The position numbers were made by a program, and so were the translations under genes. The notes under the pieces are model-generated. The model had not been told where the DNA came from, ran no database searches, and worked only from the letters and a program-made list of their open reading frames with translations. Of a DNA stretch of 10,739 bases, positions 1 through 7,964 are shown piece after piece (position 1 is the stretch's first letter; each line of letters opens with the position of its first letter). The DNA lies in assembly GCA_964495085.1 (NCBI GenBank), contig CAZBUK010000107.1, positions 1-10,739 on the forward strand, read 5' to 3'. This stretch comes from CAZBUK01 sp964495085. GTDB taxonomy: Bacteria; Bacteroidota; Ignavibacteria; T3Sed10-11.

Positions 1-53
1 AAAATTGAGAGGTCAGATGAAGCAGCTGTAAAATTGAATTATTCGCAGGTCCG

Positions 54-1049
54 TTAGAGTGTTGCCTGTAATGCCTGAAACACGTTTTGAATTCTATTTA
101 TAATTGTAGTCGTAGAACTGCCTGCGAAGAGCAATCCGACCAGTTTATTCTCCTCGTCGAGTACCGCCGACCCGCTGTCGCCTCCCTGGCTCATGCTGCC
201 CGCAAGCAACTGGTCGACGAACAGCGCCGTTCTCCCGGATCCGTAATTGACGCGGACGGAAACGTCGATCTGCTCGATCGTGCCGGCAGTGACGCCCGTC
301 GTTCTCCCGCTCTTCTTGACGGATGTCCCCAGCGTCGCTTCCGTTACTCCGGAGATCGCCCCGATACCGAGTATGTTTTGATCGATATCTGCGGGATTCA
401 ACGGTTCCGCGAGCGCACAATCGACGAGATTTTCAGCGGCCGATATCCGTACGGTTCTGATGCGCGTCGTACTTCCGCTCGAGGATGCGAGGAAGTTGAG
501 CAGACCCGCGGCGGCGCCGCCGAACGGGCATGGACTCGGCTGTTCCTCGAATCTGATGGGAATGAATTCCGTCAGGCGCGCAAGCCGGTCCCGGGGATCC
601 GTCCCTCCGTCTGCCTGACCCGGTTGCAGAATGTAATCTCCCGGCATTGCATCGTTGCTGTTGGCGATCACATGGTTGTTCGAGAGAATGTAGACCTTTC
701 CGTTTTTTCTCACATAGCAGCCCAGAGTTCCCGTCGTGATCATCGGATGTCCAAGGCTGATGCCTCCGGGCGAAGGGCGGAAGCGCCCGCGCGGACTCTG
801 AAATGCAGAGATCACTCCCGTCGGATTGACATCGGTCGGGATGTTCTCGATGAGCGGAGGTATGAGATCCTTCTCGGCGATGGAATGCTTGGCCTGTTTT
901 AAATCCACGGAACAGATGACGGCAAGCGTGTCGGTCGTCTTTCCTTCGGACACTTTATATCCGATGCCCGTCGCGACCACGTTCGACTTCTCAAGCAACC
1001 GGGCCTTGAAATCCGGAAATGCACGCCGGATCTCCTCTAATGATGCCAT
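54..1049 (-). CDS. Trypsin-like serine protease without signal peptide (NAL1-like group)
   Basis: A 331-residue protein with a complete chymotrypsin-fold triad: His126 in LSNNHVIA, Asp210 in NLVDCALAEP and Ser292 in SQGGDSGSA, where GGDSGS is the oxyanion/nucleophile motif. The approximately 95-residue N-terminal part (ATGIGYKV, then IPTDV near residue 71) resembles the leader domain of bacterial trypsin-like proteins related to plant NAL1; that comparison is from memory. There is no hydrophobic N-terminal segment, so cytoplasmic location or a non-classical export route is implied. I chose the ATG at 1049 because GGAGG lies 7 nt upstream; the frame stays open to an ATG ending at 1112, but that start has no better ribosome site. 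Between His and Asp lies a Gly/Ala-rich loop (PCPFGGAAAG, about 173-182). The gene is divergent from the TonB receptor gene. Substrate unknown; peptidase activity is inferred from the triad. Confidence 0.9.
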   Translation of the reverse strand: MASLEEIRRAFPDFKARLLEKSNVVATGIGYKVSEGKTTDTLAVICSVDLKQAKHSIAEKDLIPPLIENIPTDVNPTGVISAFQSPRGRFRPSPGGISLGHPMITTGTLGCYVRKNGKVYILSNNHVIANSNDAMPGDYILQPGQADGGTDPRDRLARLTEFIPIRFEEQPSPCPFGGAAAGLLNFLASSSGSTTRIRTVRISAAENLVDCALAEPLNPADIDQNILGIGAISGVTEATLGTSVKKSGRTTGVTAGTIEQIDVSVRVNYGSGRTALFVDQLLAGSMSQGGDSGSAVLDEENKLVGLLFAGSSTTTIINRIQNVFQALQATL

Positions 1050-1055
1050 AGCTGT

Positions 1056-1062
1056 TCCTCCG
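1056..1062 (-). promoter_or_regulatory. Ribosome binding site deciding the protease start
   Basis: On the minus strand the sequence reads CGGAGGAACAGCT directly before the ATG at 1049. GGAGG ends 7 nt from the start codon, which is optimal spacing, and it favours this start over the upstream in-frame ATG at 1112. Confidence 0.75.
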
Positions 1063-1124
1063 ATCCTGATGACTTTTTTGCGGACTCCCCCTGAATGTGC
1101 ATTTATTCTCAATAACTGTCAACA

Positions 1125-1207
1125 CCCGGACATGCCGGCCCACGGCAGTCTACCCGGACTACGGACCTGCCGCCGGTCTGTCGGGAACGGCAGCCGTGCT
1201 GTCCGGG
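1125..1207. repeat. GC-rich structured inverted repeat in the divergent intergenic region
   Basis: The segment begins with CCCGGACA (1125-1132) and ends with its exact reverse complement TGTCCGGG (1200-1207). Inside are further complementary pairs: CACGG (1141-1145) with CCGTG (1194-1198), and CGGCAG (1143-1148) with CTGCCG (1167-1172). CGGCAG also recurs directly at 1188-1193, so more than one fold is possible. The segment is much richer in G+C than the AT-rich flanks (1093-1115 and 1208-1240). It lies between the divergent protease and receptor genes. It could be a small palindromic mobile unit, a structured RNA or a protein-binding region; I do not recognise a named family. Confidence 0.4.
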
Positions 1208-1287
1208 AATAATCCCCGATTATATTTTTCACCCTGAAAACCGGGAAATGTTCCATTTCAGCCTGATTTCTACAAATGTCGGGTAAT

Positions 1288-1300
1288 ATCGGTGACCGAT
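1288..1300. promoter_or_regulatory. Palindromic operator candidate upstream of the receptor gene
   Basis: ATCGGT-G-ACCGAT is a perfect 6-bp inverted repeat around one central base. Its centre is 37 bp upstream of the TATAAT box at 1331, so roughly -49 relative to the expected transcription start. That is a typical position for an activator or an upstream repressor site. No regulator is identifiable. Confidence 0.25.
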
Positions 1301-1307
1301 GAGCCGT

Positions 1308-1336
1308 TTCAGTCGTTTTTTTCGCTTAAATATAAT
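1308..1336 (+). promoter_or_regulatory. Candidate promoter of the TonB-dependent receptor gene
   Basis: A perfect TATAAT lies at 1331-1336 in an AT-rich stretch, with a poor -35 (TTCAGT, 1308-1313) at 17-bp spacing. It would give a leader of roughly 75 nt before the ATG at 1418. The leader shows no cobalamin riboswitch or other riboswitch core that I recognise. Bacteroidota often use a TTG/TAnnTTTG promoter instead, so this is only a candidate. Confidence 0.35.
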
Positions 1337-1417
1337 ACAGTAGGGTGTGCAAAATTCCCGATACCGCCGTAAATCACCAGATAAAAGAAATATTGAGACT
1401 TCCCATTGGATTATACA

Positions 1418-3385
1418 ATGTGTTATAGGTACATCTTCATATACCTGCTCGCCATAGCGCCGTGTGTTCCTATTGTCGTTACCGCACAAGATACCGATTC
1501 ATTGAAGACGTATTACTTCGACCGGATCACCGTTGAGTCGGGACGTACCCCCGAGTTGAAAATGCCTGTCCGGATCGATCCGATCCAGATGGAAACTCGG
1601 GACGGGGCTTCATTTGCCGATATGGGCAGCCTCTTGCCTTCTGCAAAGATACAAACCAATTCGCGGGGAGAGGCGACTCTCTATCTCAGGGGCGCGGGCG
1701 AACGGGGGATCATGCTATTCTTCGACGGTATCCCGCTCAACATTCCCTGGGATAATAGAATTGATCTCGGCCACATCCCCATCGAAGCCGTCGACGGCAT
1801 ATCGGTGGTGAAGGGAATTCCATCTCTTACATACGGTCCTAATGCAGTATCGGGAGTTGTAAAACTGGTGTCGAGGTCGGTCCGGACAACGCCGAATAAG
1901 GCAAGATTCGTAAGCAGGCTCGGCGAAAACAGCAGCAGGTATTTGTCAGGAGTATATATCGGCGGAGGAGAAGAGCGTTCATATTTGCTCTCAGCCTCAT
2001 ACAACTCGAGCGAAGGCTATAATTTACCTGCGGGATTTCAAAGCCCCGATAATCCGTCGCGGACCAGGGTGAACAGTGGCGGCAGTTCATTCAACCTGTT
2101 GGGCAGGCTGAACTACTCGTATGGCGATGCCGGATCTGTCGGTATCTCGACTTCATTTACCGATTCGAAGAAGGAAGTTCCTTCCGAGATCGACGTATCA
2201 ATTCCCCGCTATTGGAGATATCCTTTGTGGCATAGGATCGGTATGGGAATAAACGGCGAGCACCGGTTTACTGCCGGCAGAGGTTCGTCGCTGCGCTATA
2301 GTTTTTCCGGGACACGTTTCGTTTCGCAAATCGATCAGTATCATGACGAATCGTTCGGTGAGATAATCGATATAGAGAAGAGTCTGGATTATACGGGGAG
2401 CGGGCGAGTTGTGTATTCGACTGTACTTACAAATTCATCGATTGTAAGACTTGCGGCATCGGCATTTTCGACGCGGCATACCGAGCAGCTTCAAAGCGAA
2501 TCGTTTCATGAGAAACGCTTTTCCCAGTACGTCATGAGTTTCGCCGCTGAACTCGAATATTTCCGCGAGAAGCTTTCGGTTACGACGGGGGCCGGTTACG
2601 ATCGCTCCGTGAGTCGCGACGGGGTCAGAACTTCAGACGGAGACGCCGTCGGCGATTACAATCTGGTAGCGGGAGCGATATATTCGATCGATCGGTCACA
2701 TTCGGTGAATATATCGGCAGGCAGGAAAATAAGGTTCCCGACGCTGCGGGAGGCATACTCCGGAGCGCTCGGGAGATTCGTGCCGAATCCCGATCTCGAG
2801 GCAGAAACGTTGTACTCACTGGAGACGGGATACGCAGCAGGGTTCAACCGGGTCGAGACGGATGTCACGCTCTTTGTATCGTATCTTCGGAACGGGATCG
2901 TACGTGAATCGCTCCCTGAAAGACAGTTCCGGAGAATCAATAAAGCGGTTATCCGGACATACGGATTCGAGTTTGCCTCGCAGTACCGGCCGGGCGGCGG
3001 TCTATCGGCACGGTTTCAGCTTACTTATCTCACTGCAGCATCGAAGAACGACGCCGGAGCGTTCACCGATACGCTCGAGTACAGACCGCAACTGGTGTCT
3101 GGGTTCCAGCTTCTCTATGCGGTTCAGAAAGGCATCGGCGGTGCGGTCGAACTTAACTATACGGGACTGGAGTTCGGCCTCCGTGAAGGAGAAACCCATT
3201 TCCGAAAGCTCCCGGGGTATTTTCTTGCGAACCTGAGATTTTCATATGCCATGCCCGTTACCGGGGGAGCGCGTATTGAATTCTTCGGACGGGTGAACAA
3301 CCTCTTCGATAAACTTTATTTTTCGCAATGGGGACTCCCCGCTGCGGGAAGAAATTTCTGGGGAGGAGCATCCGTCGAATTCTGA
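1418..3385 (+). CDS. TonB-dependent outer-membrane receptor (BtuB/CirA-like)
   Basis: A 655-residue receptor for TonB-energised import across the outer membrane. Residues 1-24 form a signal peptide (hydrophobic IFIYLLAIAPCVPIVV, cleavage likely at VTA|QD). A TonB-box-like stretch (DRITVES) follows at about 35-41. The plug domain spans about 42-153 and contains the typical LYLRGAGERG...FFDGIPLN and VVKGIPSLTYGPNAVSGVV motifs. The rest is a 22-strand-type beta-barrel with the late signature RVNNLFDKLYF and a C-terminal Phe (ASVEF), the assembly signal for BAM. There is no N-terminal carboxypeptidase-regulatory-like domain and no SusD neighbour, so it looks like a siderophore/cobalamin/metal receptor rather than a SusC. 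The frame opens at a TTG at 1406; I prefer the ATG at 1418, though neither has a clear Shine-Dalgarno. Ligand cannot be read from the sequence. Confidence 0.92.
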   Translation: MCYRYIFIYLLAIAPCVPIVVTAQDTDSLKTYYFDRITVESGRTPELKMPVRIDPIQMETRDGASFADMGSLLPSAKIQTNSRGEATLYLRGAGERGIMLFFDGIPLNIPWDNRIDLGHIPIEAVDGISVVKGIPSLTYGPNAVSGVVKLVSRSVRTTPNKARFVSRLGENSSRYLSGVYIGGGEERSYLLSASYNSSEGYNLPAGFQSPDNPSRTRVNSGGSSFNLLGRLNYSYGDAGSVGISTSFTDSKKEVPSEIDVSIPRYWRYPLWHRIGMGINGEHRFTAGRGSSLRYSFSGTRFVSQIDQYHDESFGEIIDIEKSLDYTGSGRVVYSTVLTNSSIVRLAASAFSTRHTEQLQSESFHEKRFSQYVMSFAAELEYFREKLSVTTGAGYDRSVSRDGVRTSDGDAVGDYNLVAGAIYSIDRSHSVNISAGRKIRFPTLREAYSGALGRFVPNPDLEAETLYSLETGYAAGFNRVETDVTLFVSYLRNGIVRESLPERQFRRINKAVIRTYGFEFASQYRPGGGLSARFQLTYLTAASKNDAGAFTDTLEYRPQLVSGFQLLYAVQKGIGGAVELNYTGLEFGLREGETHFRKLPGYFLANLRFSYAMPVTGGARIEFFGRVNNLFDKLYFSQWGLPAAGRNFWGGASVEF

Positions 3386-3410
3386 CCGGACAGTACGAAA
3401 TAAATATCTG

Positions 3411-3460
3411 TGAGCCCCGATCCCGACTCTGTCGGGAGGGAAACCCGGGAATTTCAGTGT
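3411..3460. repeat. 50-bp structured intergenic repeat, copy A
   Basis: This segment, 26 bp after the receptor stop codon, aligns without gaps to 10442-10491 with 43 of 50 bases identical; the first 20 bases are identical in both. Its core is a hairpin TCCCGAC-TCT-GTCGGGA (3421-3437), which a CCC/GGG pairing can extend across a 2-nt GA bulge. No U-run follows the hairpin, so it is not a canonical terminator, although a position just 3' of a gene would suit an RNA 3'-end or REP-like element. Confidence 0.7.
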
Positions 3461-3539
3461 AATCTATTTATTGGCGCATCAGGTAAATAAATATTGCTTC
3501 GGTCTCTTAACTACTTTTATCATATGCACCGGTTATGAA

Positions 3540-3953
3540 ATGAATATCTTGAATCTCCGTTTACTATTTCCGCTCGTATTTATTCTGCTTTTACTCGGAT
3601 GCTCGTCATCAAAACAGAAAAAAGAGGATGAGACTGCCGTGAACGATACGCTCCGCTATCAAATCCCCATTCCTCCCGGGAATGCCGCGGTGAGAGGTCT
3701 GGTCCTCAACATCGATTCGACCGGAGATGAACCGGTCTATCAAATCCGGATCGTCGAGGTGTTCGAATACGGCGCTTCGACTCCGGTACTTCCCGCGGGA
3801 ACGGAACTGCGTCTCTATACGCGCCCGGGATTGAGCGAAGAAGAACGGAAGATACTTTCGGTTGGAAACGAAACCGGAATCCAAATCTCCCATATCAGAG
3901 GAATGGGGGATCTGGAATACTGGTCGCTGGTAAAGTTTATACACACTCAATGA
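3540..3953 (+). CDS. Small outer-envelope lipoprotein, function unknown
   Basis: A 137-residue protein starting at the ATG at 3540. It has a signal peptide (MNILNLRLLFPLVFILLLLG) and a lipobox LLLG|CSSS with lipidated Cys21; Ser at +2 is compatible with outer-membrane sorting in general terms. The frame is open back to a TTG at 3471, but the shorter start puts the lipoprotein signal at the N-terminus, so I chose it. No clear Shine-Dalgarno precedes it. A TACTTTTA at 3512-3519 resembles the Bacteroidota -7 element TAnnTTTG, but no TTG sits at the right distance. The mature part is a charged linker (KQKKEDE) followed by a compact, probably beta-rich domain of about 100 residues with no family I recognise. 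It is followed 12 bp later by the secreted beta-propeller gene, suggesting co-transcription and possibly a shared surface role. Confidence 0.82.
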   Translation: MNILNLRLLFPLVFILLLLGCSSSKQKKEDETAVNDTLRYQIPIPPGNAAVRGLVLNIDSTGDEPVYQIRIVEVFEYGASTPVLPAGTELRLYTRPGLSEEERKILSVGNETGIQISHIRGMGDLEYWSLVKFIHTQ

Positions 3954-3959
3954 TGGAGG
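3954..3959 (+). promoter_or_regulatory. Ribosome binding site of the beta-propeller gene
   Basis: TGGAGG lies 6 nt before the ATG at 3966 and overlaps the end of the lipoprotein gene by one position after its stop. It is the clearest plus-strand ribosome site in the window and supports translation of the two genes from one message. Confidence 0.75.
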
Positions 3960-3965
3960 CATAAC

Positions 3966-6900
3966 ATGCGCAGCTTATACAGGTCTGCCTTATCGGTAGG
4001 CATCTTCCTATCGATAGCGTTCGCGACATTTCTATACCTGCAGACAAGTTTACCCGAACGGGTATCGCCTGAGCGAATCAGATCGTCTTCGTCTCCGAAG
4101 GCATCGATCGATATGAAGAAAGCCAGGTGGGATTATTTTTTCGATATGCTGAGGGATCCCGCCACAAACAAGATTCCCGAGGGTATTAGAACCAGAGAAT
4201 TGGAGTTCGCACGGAAACTTGAAGCCGAGAACAGGCTGTTGCGGGAGAGCGCGTCGACCAATATAACATGGCATGAAGCCGGTCCGCGCGATGTCGGCGG
4301 AAGGACGCGGGGTCTGGCGGTCGATGTTACGAATCCGAACGTCATACTCGCGGGTGGTGTTTCCGGAGGAATCTGGAAGTCAACCAACAACGGGGCAGCC
4401 TGGACTCTGAAGAGCACGAGCACCACGATACTCAGCGTTACCGCGATTGCGCAGGATCCAAGGCCCGGATTCACCCATATCTGGTATTACGGAAGCGGGG
4501 AGTTTATGGGTTCGGCGCAGGACCGCGGGAGTACGGCATTTTTTACAGGTGATGGAATCTACAAGTCGACGGACAACGGAGAAAACTGGAGCGTGCTGCC
4601 TTCTACCGTCACCTCGGATCCGACGCGATGGACATCGGATTTCGATTATGTCCTCAATATCAAAGTCAGTCCTACCACCGGGAGCGTATTCGTCGCCGCT
4701 AACGGAGCGGGTATATTCAGGTCCACCAACGGAGGAGATTCGTTCGATGTTGTTCTGGGGGGTCTCAATCAGCATATCTTCAGCGATATTTCGGTAGCTC
4801 CGAACGGAAATCTGATCGCCGTCCTCTCCAGTCCGTTTCAGGGATTCACTCCGACCAATCCTCCGGGAGTATACAGATCGACCGACAACGGAGATACGTG
4901 GACGAATATCACACCCGCAGGTTACCCGTCGGTTACCTTACGCGGCGCCGTCTGTTACGCTCCGTCGAATCCCAACGTGGCCTATCTGCTGGTGCATACG
5001 GGAGGGACGGTGAACGACAGGGAAGAGGTAAAGTTATATAAACTGAACGTCGGCACGGGAACCGGCGAAGACCGGACGCAAAATCTGCCCGATTTTACCG
5101 CCCTCGGCGGTATCGCACAGCAGGTCGGTTATCTCGATACGCAGGGGGGATACGATATCGTCGTCGCCGTGAAACCCGACGACGAGAACTATGTGCTGGT
5201 CGGCGGGACATCGTTGTTCCGCTCGACTAACGGATTCGCAACGCAACCTACGGACGCACGGGTCGCATGGGTCGGCGGTTATCATCCGCAATCGTTCGGG
5301 TATCCGAATTTTCATGCCGACGTTCATTCGTTCGCCTTCGATCCGACCGATCCGAAAAAAGTCTGGTGGGGACACGACGGCGGACTCAGTTACACCGCCG
5401 ACATTACTGCCACGTCGTATGCTACATATTTTCCCTGGGAGAATAAGAACAACGGCTACAACGTAACTCAGTTCTATCATATAACGATGAGCAGAACCTC
5501 CGGCGATACGCGTATCATGGGAGGGACGCAGGACAATGGCACACCCTTTTTCCGGCCCCAGGGTACACCCGCGAATATGATCGAGGACGTGAGCAGCGGA
5601 GACGGTGCATATTCATATTTCGGTCAGAATTTCGCCTATACATCCACTCAGAACGGCAACCTGAGACGGCTCGCATACGATCAACAGAATAATCCGAGTT
5701 GGGAAGCGGGGTGGTCGAACATCACGCCTGCCGGAGCGCAGAACATGCTGTTTATCAATCCCTTCGTCGTCGACCCGAACAATGAAAATGTCATGTATTA
5801 TCTGGCGGGAAATGTCATCTGGCGGAACAACCAGTTGAGCACAATTCCGGCCGGATTTACACCGACATCGGTAGGTTGGACGCAGCTGGACGATCTCACC
5901 GTACCGGCGGGATACGGGATTTCGGCAATCTCGATTTCACAGACGCCGGCGCATATCCTGTATTATGCTGCGAGCAACAATGCCGGCGTCCCGATCCTGT
6001 ATAAACTGACGAACGCGGCGACTGCCACGAGCGGTCGCGTCGATATATCCATCCCCGGAGTTCAGGAGGGCGCTTATATCCACCATGTCGCGATTAATCC
6101 GGACGACGCCAATGAAATTCTGGTGGTCTTCTCGAATTACAACGTCGTCAGTCTGTATCATTCCGTGAACGGCGGACAGTCGTATACCGTCGTCGAGGGA
6201 AATCTGGCGGGAACTCAGGAAAATCCCGGACCTTCAGTCAGGGCAGCGACGATTCTCCCCTCAGGCAGCGGCAAACTGTACATTGTCGCGACAAGCATCG
6301 GGGTCTTTTCCACCACTCAGCTGAACGGTGCTCAGACCGTCTGGATACAGGACGGACAGAATGTCATGGGCAATGTGATCGTGAACTATATTACTTCCCG
6401 TAAATCAGACGGAAGAATTCTTGCCGGTAGCCACGGCAGGGGCGCCTTCATCGGTACTGTTGAGGCAGGCGGAACCGCCGTACTGCACGTTCCCGTCAGC
6501 CAGGTGGATATCCAGGTGCCGCCGGGTGGGACCAGGCAGACGGTATTCAGAATATCGAACACCGGCAGCGGAGCGTTATCGTATTCAGTCACGGCGTCCG
6601 GCGGAGAGACGATCGTAGAGAAGCCGGCGGTATCGGATATATCCAGCGCTTCTTTAGCTCTCTCGCAGGAGATGAGTCCCGATCTCCTGTCGGAGATCGC
6701 CGGTCGGATTATGGTAAAGCCCAACGATGTTCCGCCGGGTGAATTCCGGAAGCCCTCACACACGGCCGATACCGAGGAACTCATCCTCGACGACGGTGAT
6801 AATTTTGCGGATGGTTTTTTCGGTTTGGGATCAGGCGTTTATTTTTACTGGAGAAACGATTTTCAGCTCGACAAAGATTTCGACCTGGAAAAAATACGGT

Positions 6901-7964
6901 TTTTCATGACGACCGAGTCGACGAATACGAATACGGTGCAAATTCTCGTGTCCGGGAACGACGGTACGTTCGTATTCGACTCGACGATCGTTTTCGATCT
7001 CTCGCCAATCGGGAAATGGTATGAATTCCAATTCCCGCCGCACGTCCTGAACCAGCTCAGATTCCTCAACGGACAACAGTTTTCTCTCATCGTCGGCGGT
7101 CAGAATGTGAATCTGAATTTCCCTGCCGGATACGATCACGATGGACTAAAACCCGGGAACAGTCACTGGGGCTACTTTTATTTCGTTTTCAACTGGGTTT
7201 TCTCAGGATGGTCGAATCTCAATACGGTCGCTCCAAACGGCGCGTTTCTGATACGTGCGGTGGGGAATACCGGGGGTGGCGTTCAGAATCAGGCGCCGGT
7301 GGCGGTCGCGCAAGTCTCGCCGAATCCTGCAGGAGTGAATCAGATGGTGACCTTCAACGGTTCCGGATCGTACGATCCCGACGGGCAGATCACGACCTAT
7401 TTCTGGGAATTCGGCGACGGGCAGACGAGCAATCAGATGATCGCAAATCATGCATATACGCAGCCCGGACAGTTTACGTACCACCTTACCGTCACCGACA
7501 ATAACGGAGCGACGAACCAAACCTCGGGTCAGCTAACGGTCGCGGAAGGACCTACGCGCTGGACGGTCGATCCACCGTCCGGAACGATCAATGCCGGAGG
7601 TTTTCACGATGTCGTCGTATCCTTCAATGCACAAGGGCTTGCCGAAGGAAACTATCAGGGCCAGCTGCAGATAACGAGCAATGGAGGCAACCTATCCGTT
7701 CCCGTGCAGATCACGGTTACATCGGCCGTCAGCGTTGACGACGATCGACCGATCGCCTATTCGTATAGACTGGATCAGAATTATCCGAATCCGTTCAACC
7801 CGAACACGACGATCAGCTGGGAGCTGGCTGCAGAAAAGGTGGTAACGCTGACGATCTACGACGTCGCGGGACGTGAACTCGGAACCCTGGTGCATGAAAG
7901 ACAGCAGGCCGGACGGCATTCAATTGTTTTCAACGCTTCGCATCTTTCGAGCGGAGTCTATTAG
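3966..7964 (+). CDS. Secreted BNR/Asp-box beta-propeller protein with PKD and truncated T9SS sorting domain
   Basis: A 1332-residue exported protein. Residues 1-26 are a signal peptide (SALSVGIFLSIAFATFLYL). Residues about 105-830 carry Asp-box/BNR repeats of a VPS10/sialidase-like propeller: STNNGAAW (139), STDNGENW (201), STNGGDSF (253), STDNGDTW (305) and SVNGGQSY (733), plus GGTQDNGT in the middle. Next come an Ig-like segment (about 833-885), a beta-sandwich-like region (about 940-1100) that I cannot name, a PKD domain (about 1107-1194, with SYDPDGQI and WEFGDGQTS) and a beta-sandwich resembling BACON/Ig repeats (about 1195-1252). Last is a type A T9SS sorting domain (from about 1264, NYPNPFNPNTTISW). 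The frame stops at TAG after SSGVY, before the usual final strands. No catalytic residues are evident; binding or adhesion at the cell surface is an inference. It is probably co-transcribed with the upstream lipoprotein gene. Confidence 0.9.
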   Translation: MRSLYRSALSVGIFLSIAFATFLYLQTSLPERVSPERIRSSSSPKASIDMKKARWDYFFDMLRDPATNKIPEGIRTRELEFARKLEAENRLLRESASTNITWHEAGPRDVGGRTRGLAVDVTNPNVILAGGVSGGIWKSTNNGAAWTLKSTSTTILSVTAIAQDPRPGFTHIWYYGSGEFMGSAQDRGSTAFFTGDGIYKSTDNGENWSVLPSTVTSDPTRWTSDFDYVLNIKVSPTTGSVFVAANGAGIFRSTNGGDSFDVVLGGLNQHIFSDISVAPNGNLIAVLSSPFQGFTPTNPPGVYRSTDNGDTWTNITPAGYPSVTLRGAVCYAPSNPNVAYLLVHTGGTVNDREEVKLYKLNVGTGTGEDRTQNLPDFTALGGIAQQVGYLDTQGGYDIVVAVKPDDENYVLVGGTSLFRSTNGFATQPTDARVAWVGGYHPQSFGYPNFHADVHSFAFDPTDPKKVWWGHDGGLSYTADITATSYATYFPWENKNNGYNVTQFYHITMSRTSGDTRIMGGTQDNGTPFFRPQGTPANMIEDVSSGDGAYSYFGQNFAYTSTQNGNLRRLAYDQQNNPSWEAGWSNITPAGAQNMLFINPFVVDPNNENVMYYLAGNVIWRNNQLSTIPAGFTPTSVGWTQLDDLTVPAGYGISAISISQTPAHILYYAASNNAGVPILYKLTNAATATSGRVDISIPGVQEGAYIHHVAINPDDANEILVVFSNYNVVSLYHSVNGGQSYTVVEGNLAGTQENPGPSVRAATILPSGSGKLYIVATSIGVFSTTQLNGAQTVWIQDGQNVMGNVIVNYITSRKSDGRILAGSHGRGAFIGTVEAGGTAVLHVPVSQVDIQVPPGGTRQTVFRISNTGSGALSYSVTASGGETIVEKPAVSDISSASLALSQEMSPDLLSEIAGRIMVKPNDVPPGEFRKPSHTADTEELILDDGDNFADGFFGLGSGVYFYWRNDFQLDKDFDLEKIRFFMTTESTNTNTVQILVSGNDGTFVFDSTIVFDLSPIGKWYEFQFPPHVLNQLRFLNGQQFSLIVGGQNVNLNFPAGYDHDGLKPGNSHWGYFYFVFNWVFSGWSNLNTVAPNGAFLIRAVGNTGGGVQNQAPVAVAQVSPNPAGVNQMVTFNGSGSYDPDGQITTYFWEFGDGQTSNQMIANHAYTQPGQFTYHLTVTDNNGATNQTSGQLTVAEGPTRWTVDPPSGTINAGGFHDVVVSFNAQGLAEGNYQGQLQITSNGGNLSVPVQITVTSAVSVDDDRPIAYSYRLDQNYPNPFNPNTTISWELAAEKVVTLTIYDVAGRELGTLVHERQQAGRHSIVFNASHLSSGVY

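Noticed and set aside
1..57. Plus-strand frame open from the left edge to a TAG at 55-57 (KIERSDEAAVKLNYSQVR), possibly the end of a convergent gene
   Set aside because: Only 18 codons are visible and a second frame is also open for several codons, so chance cannot be excluded.
87..902. A 271-codon open frame on the plus strand opposite the protease
   Set aside because: The minus strand carries an intact protease triad and a good ribosome site. The antisense peptide is low in hydrophobic order and rich in Arg, typical of a shadow frame.
1117..1122. TTGACA on the minus strand as a -35 box for the protease gene
   Set aside because: At 17-bp spacing the -10 would be CACATT, a poor match, and the AT-rich ATAAAT is too close (10 bp).
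1337..1417. Possible riboswitch in the leader of the TonB receptor gene
   Set aside because: The leader is only about 75 nt and has no B12-box-like or other conserved riboswitch core that I can recognise.
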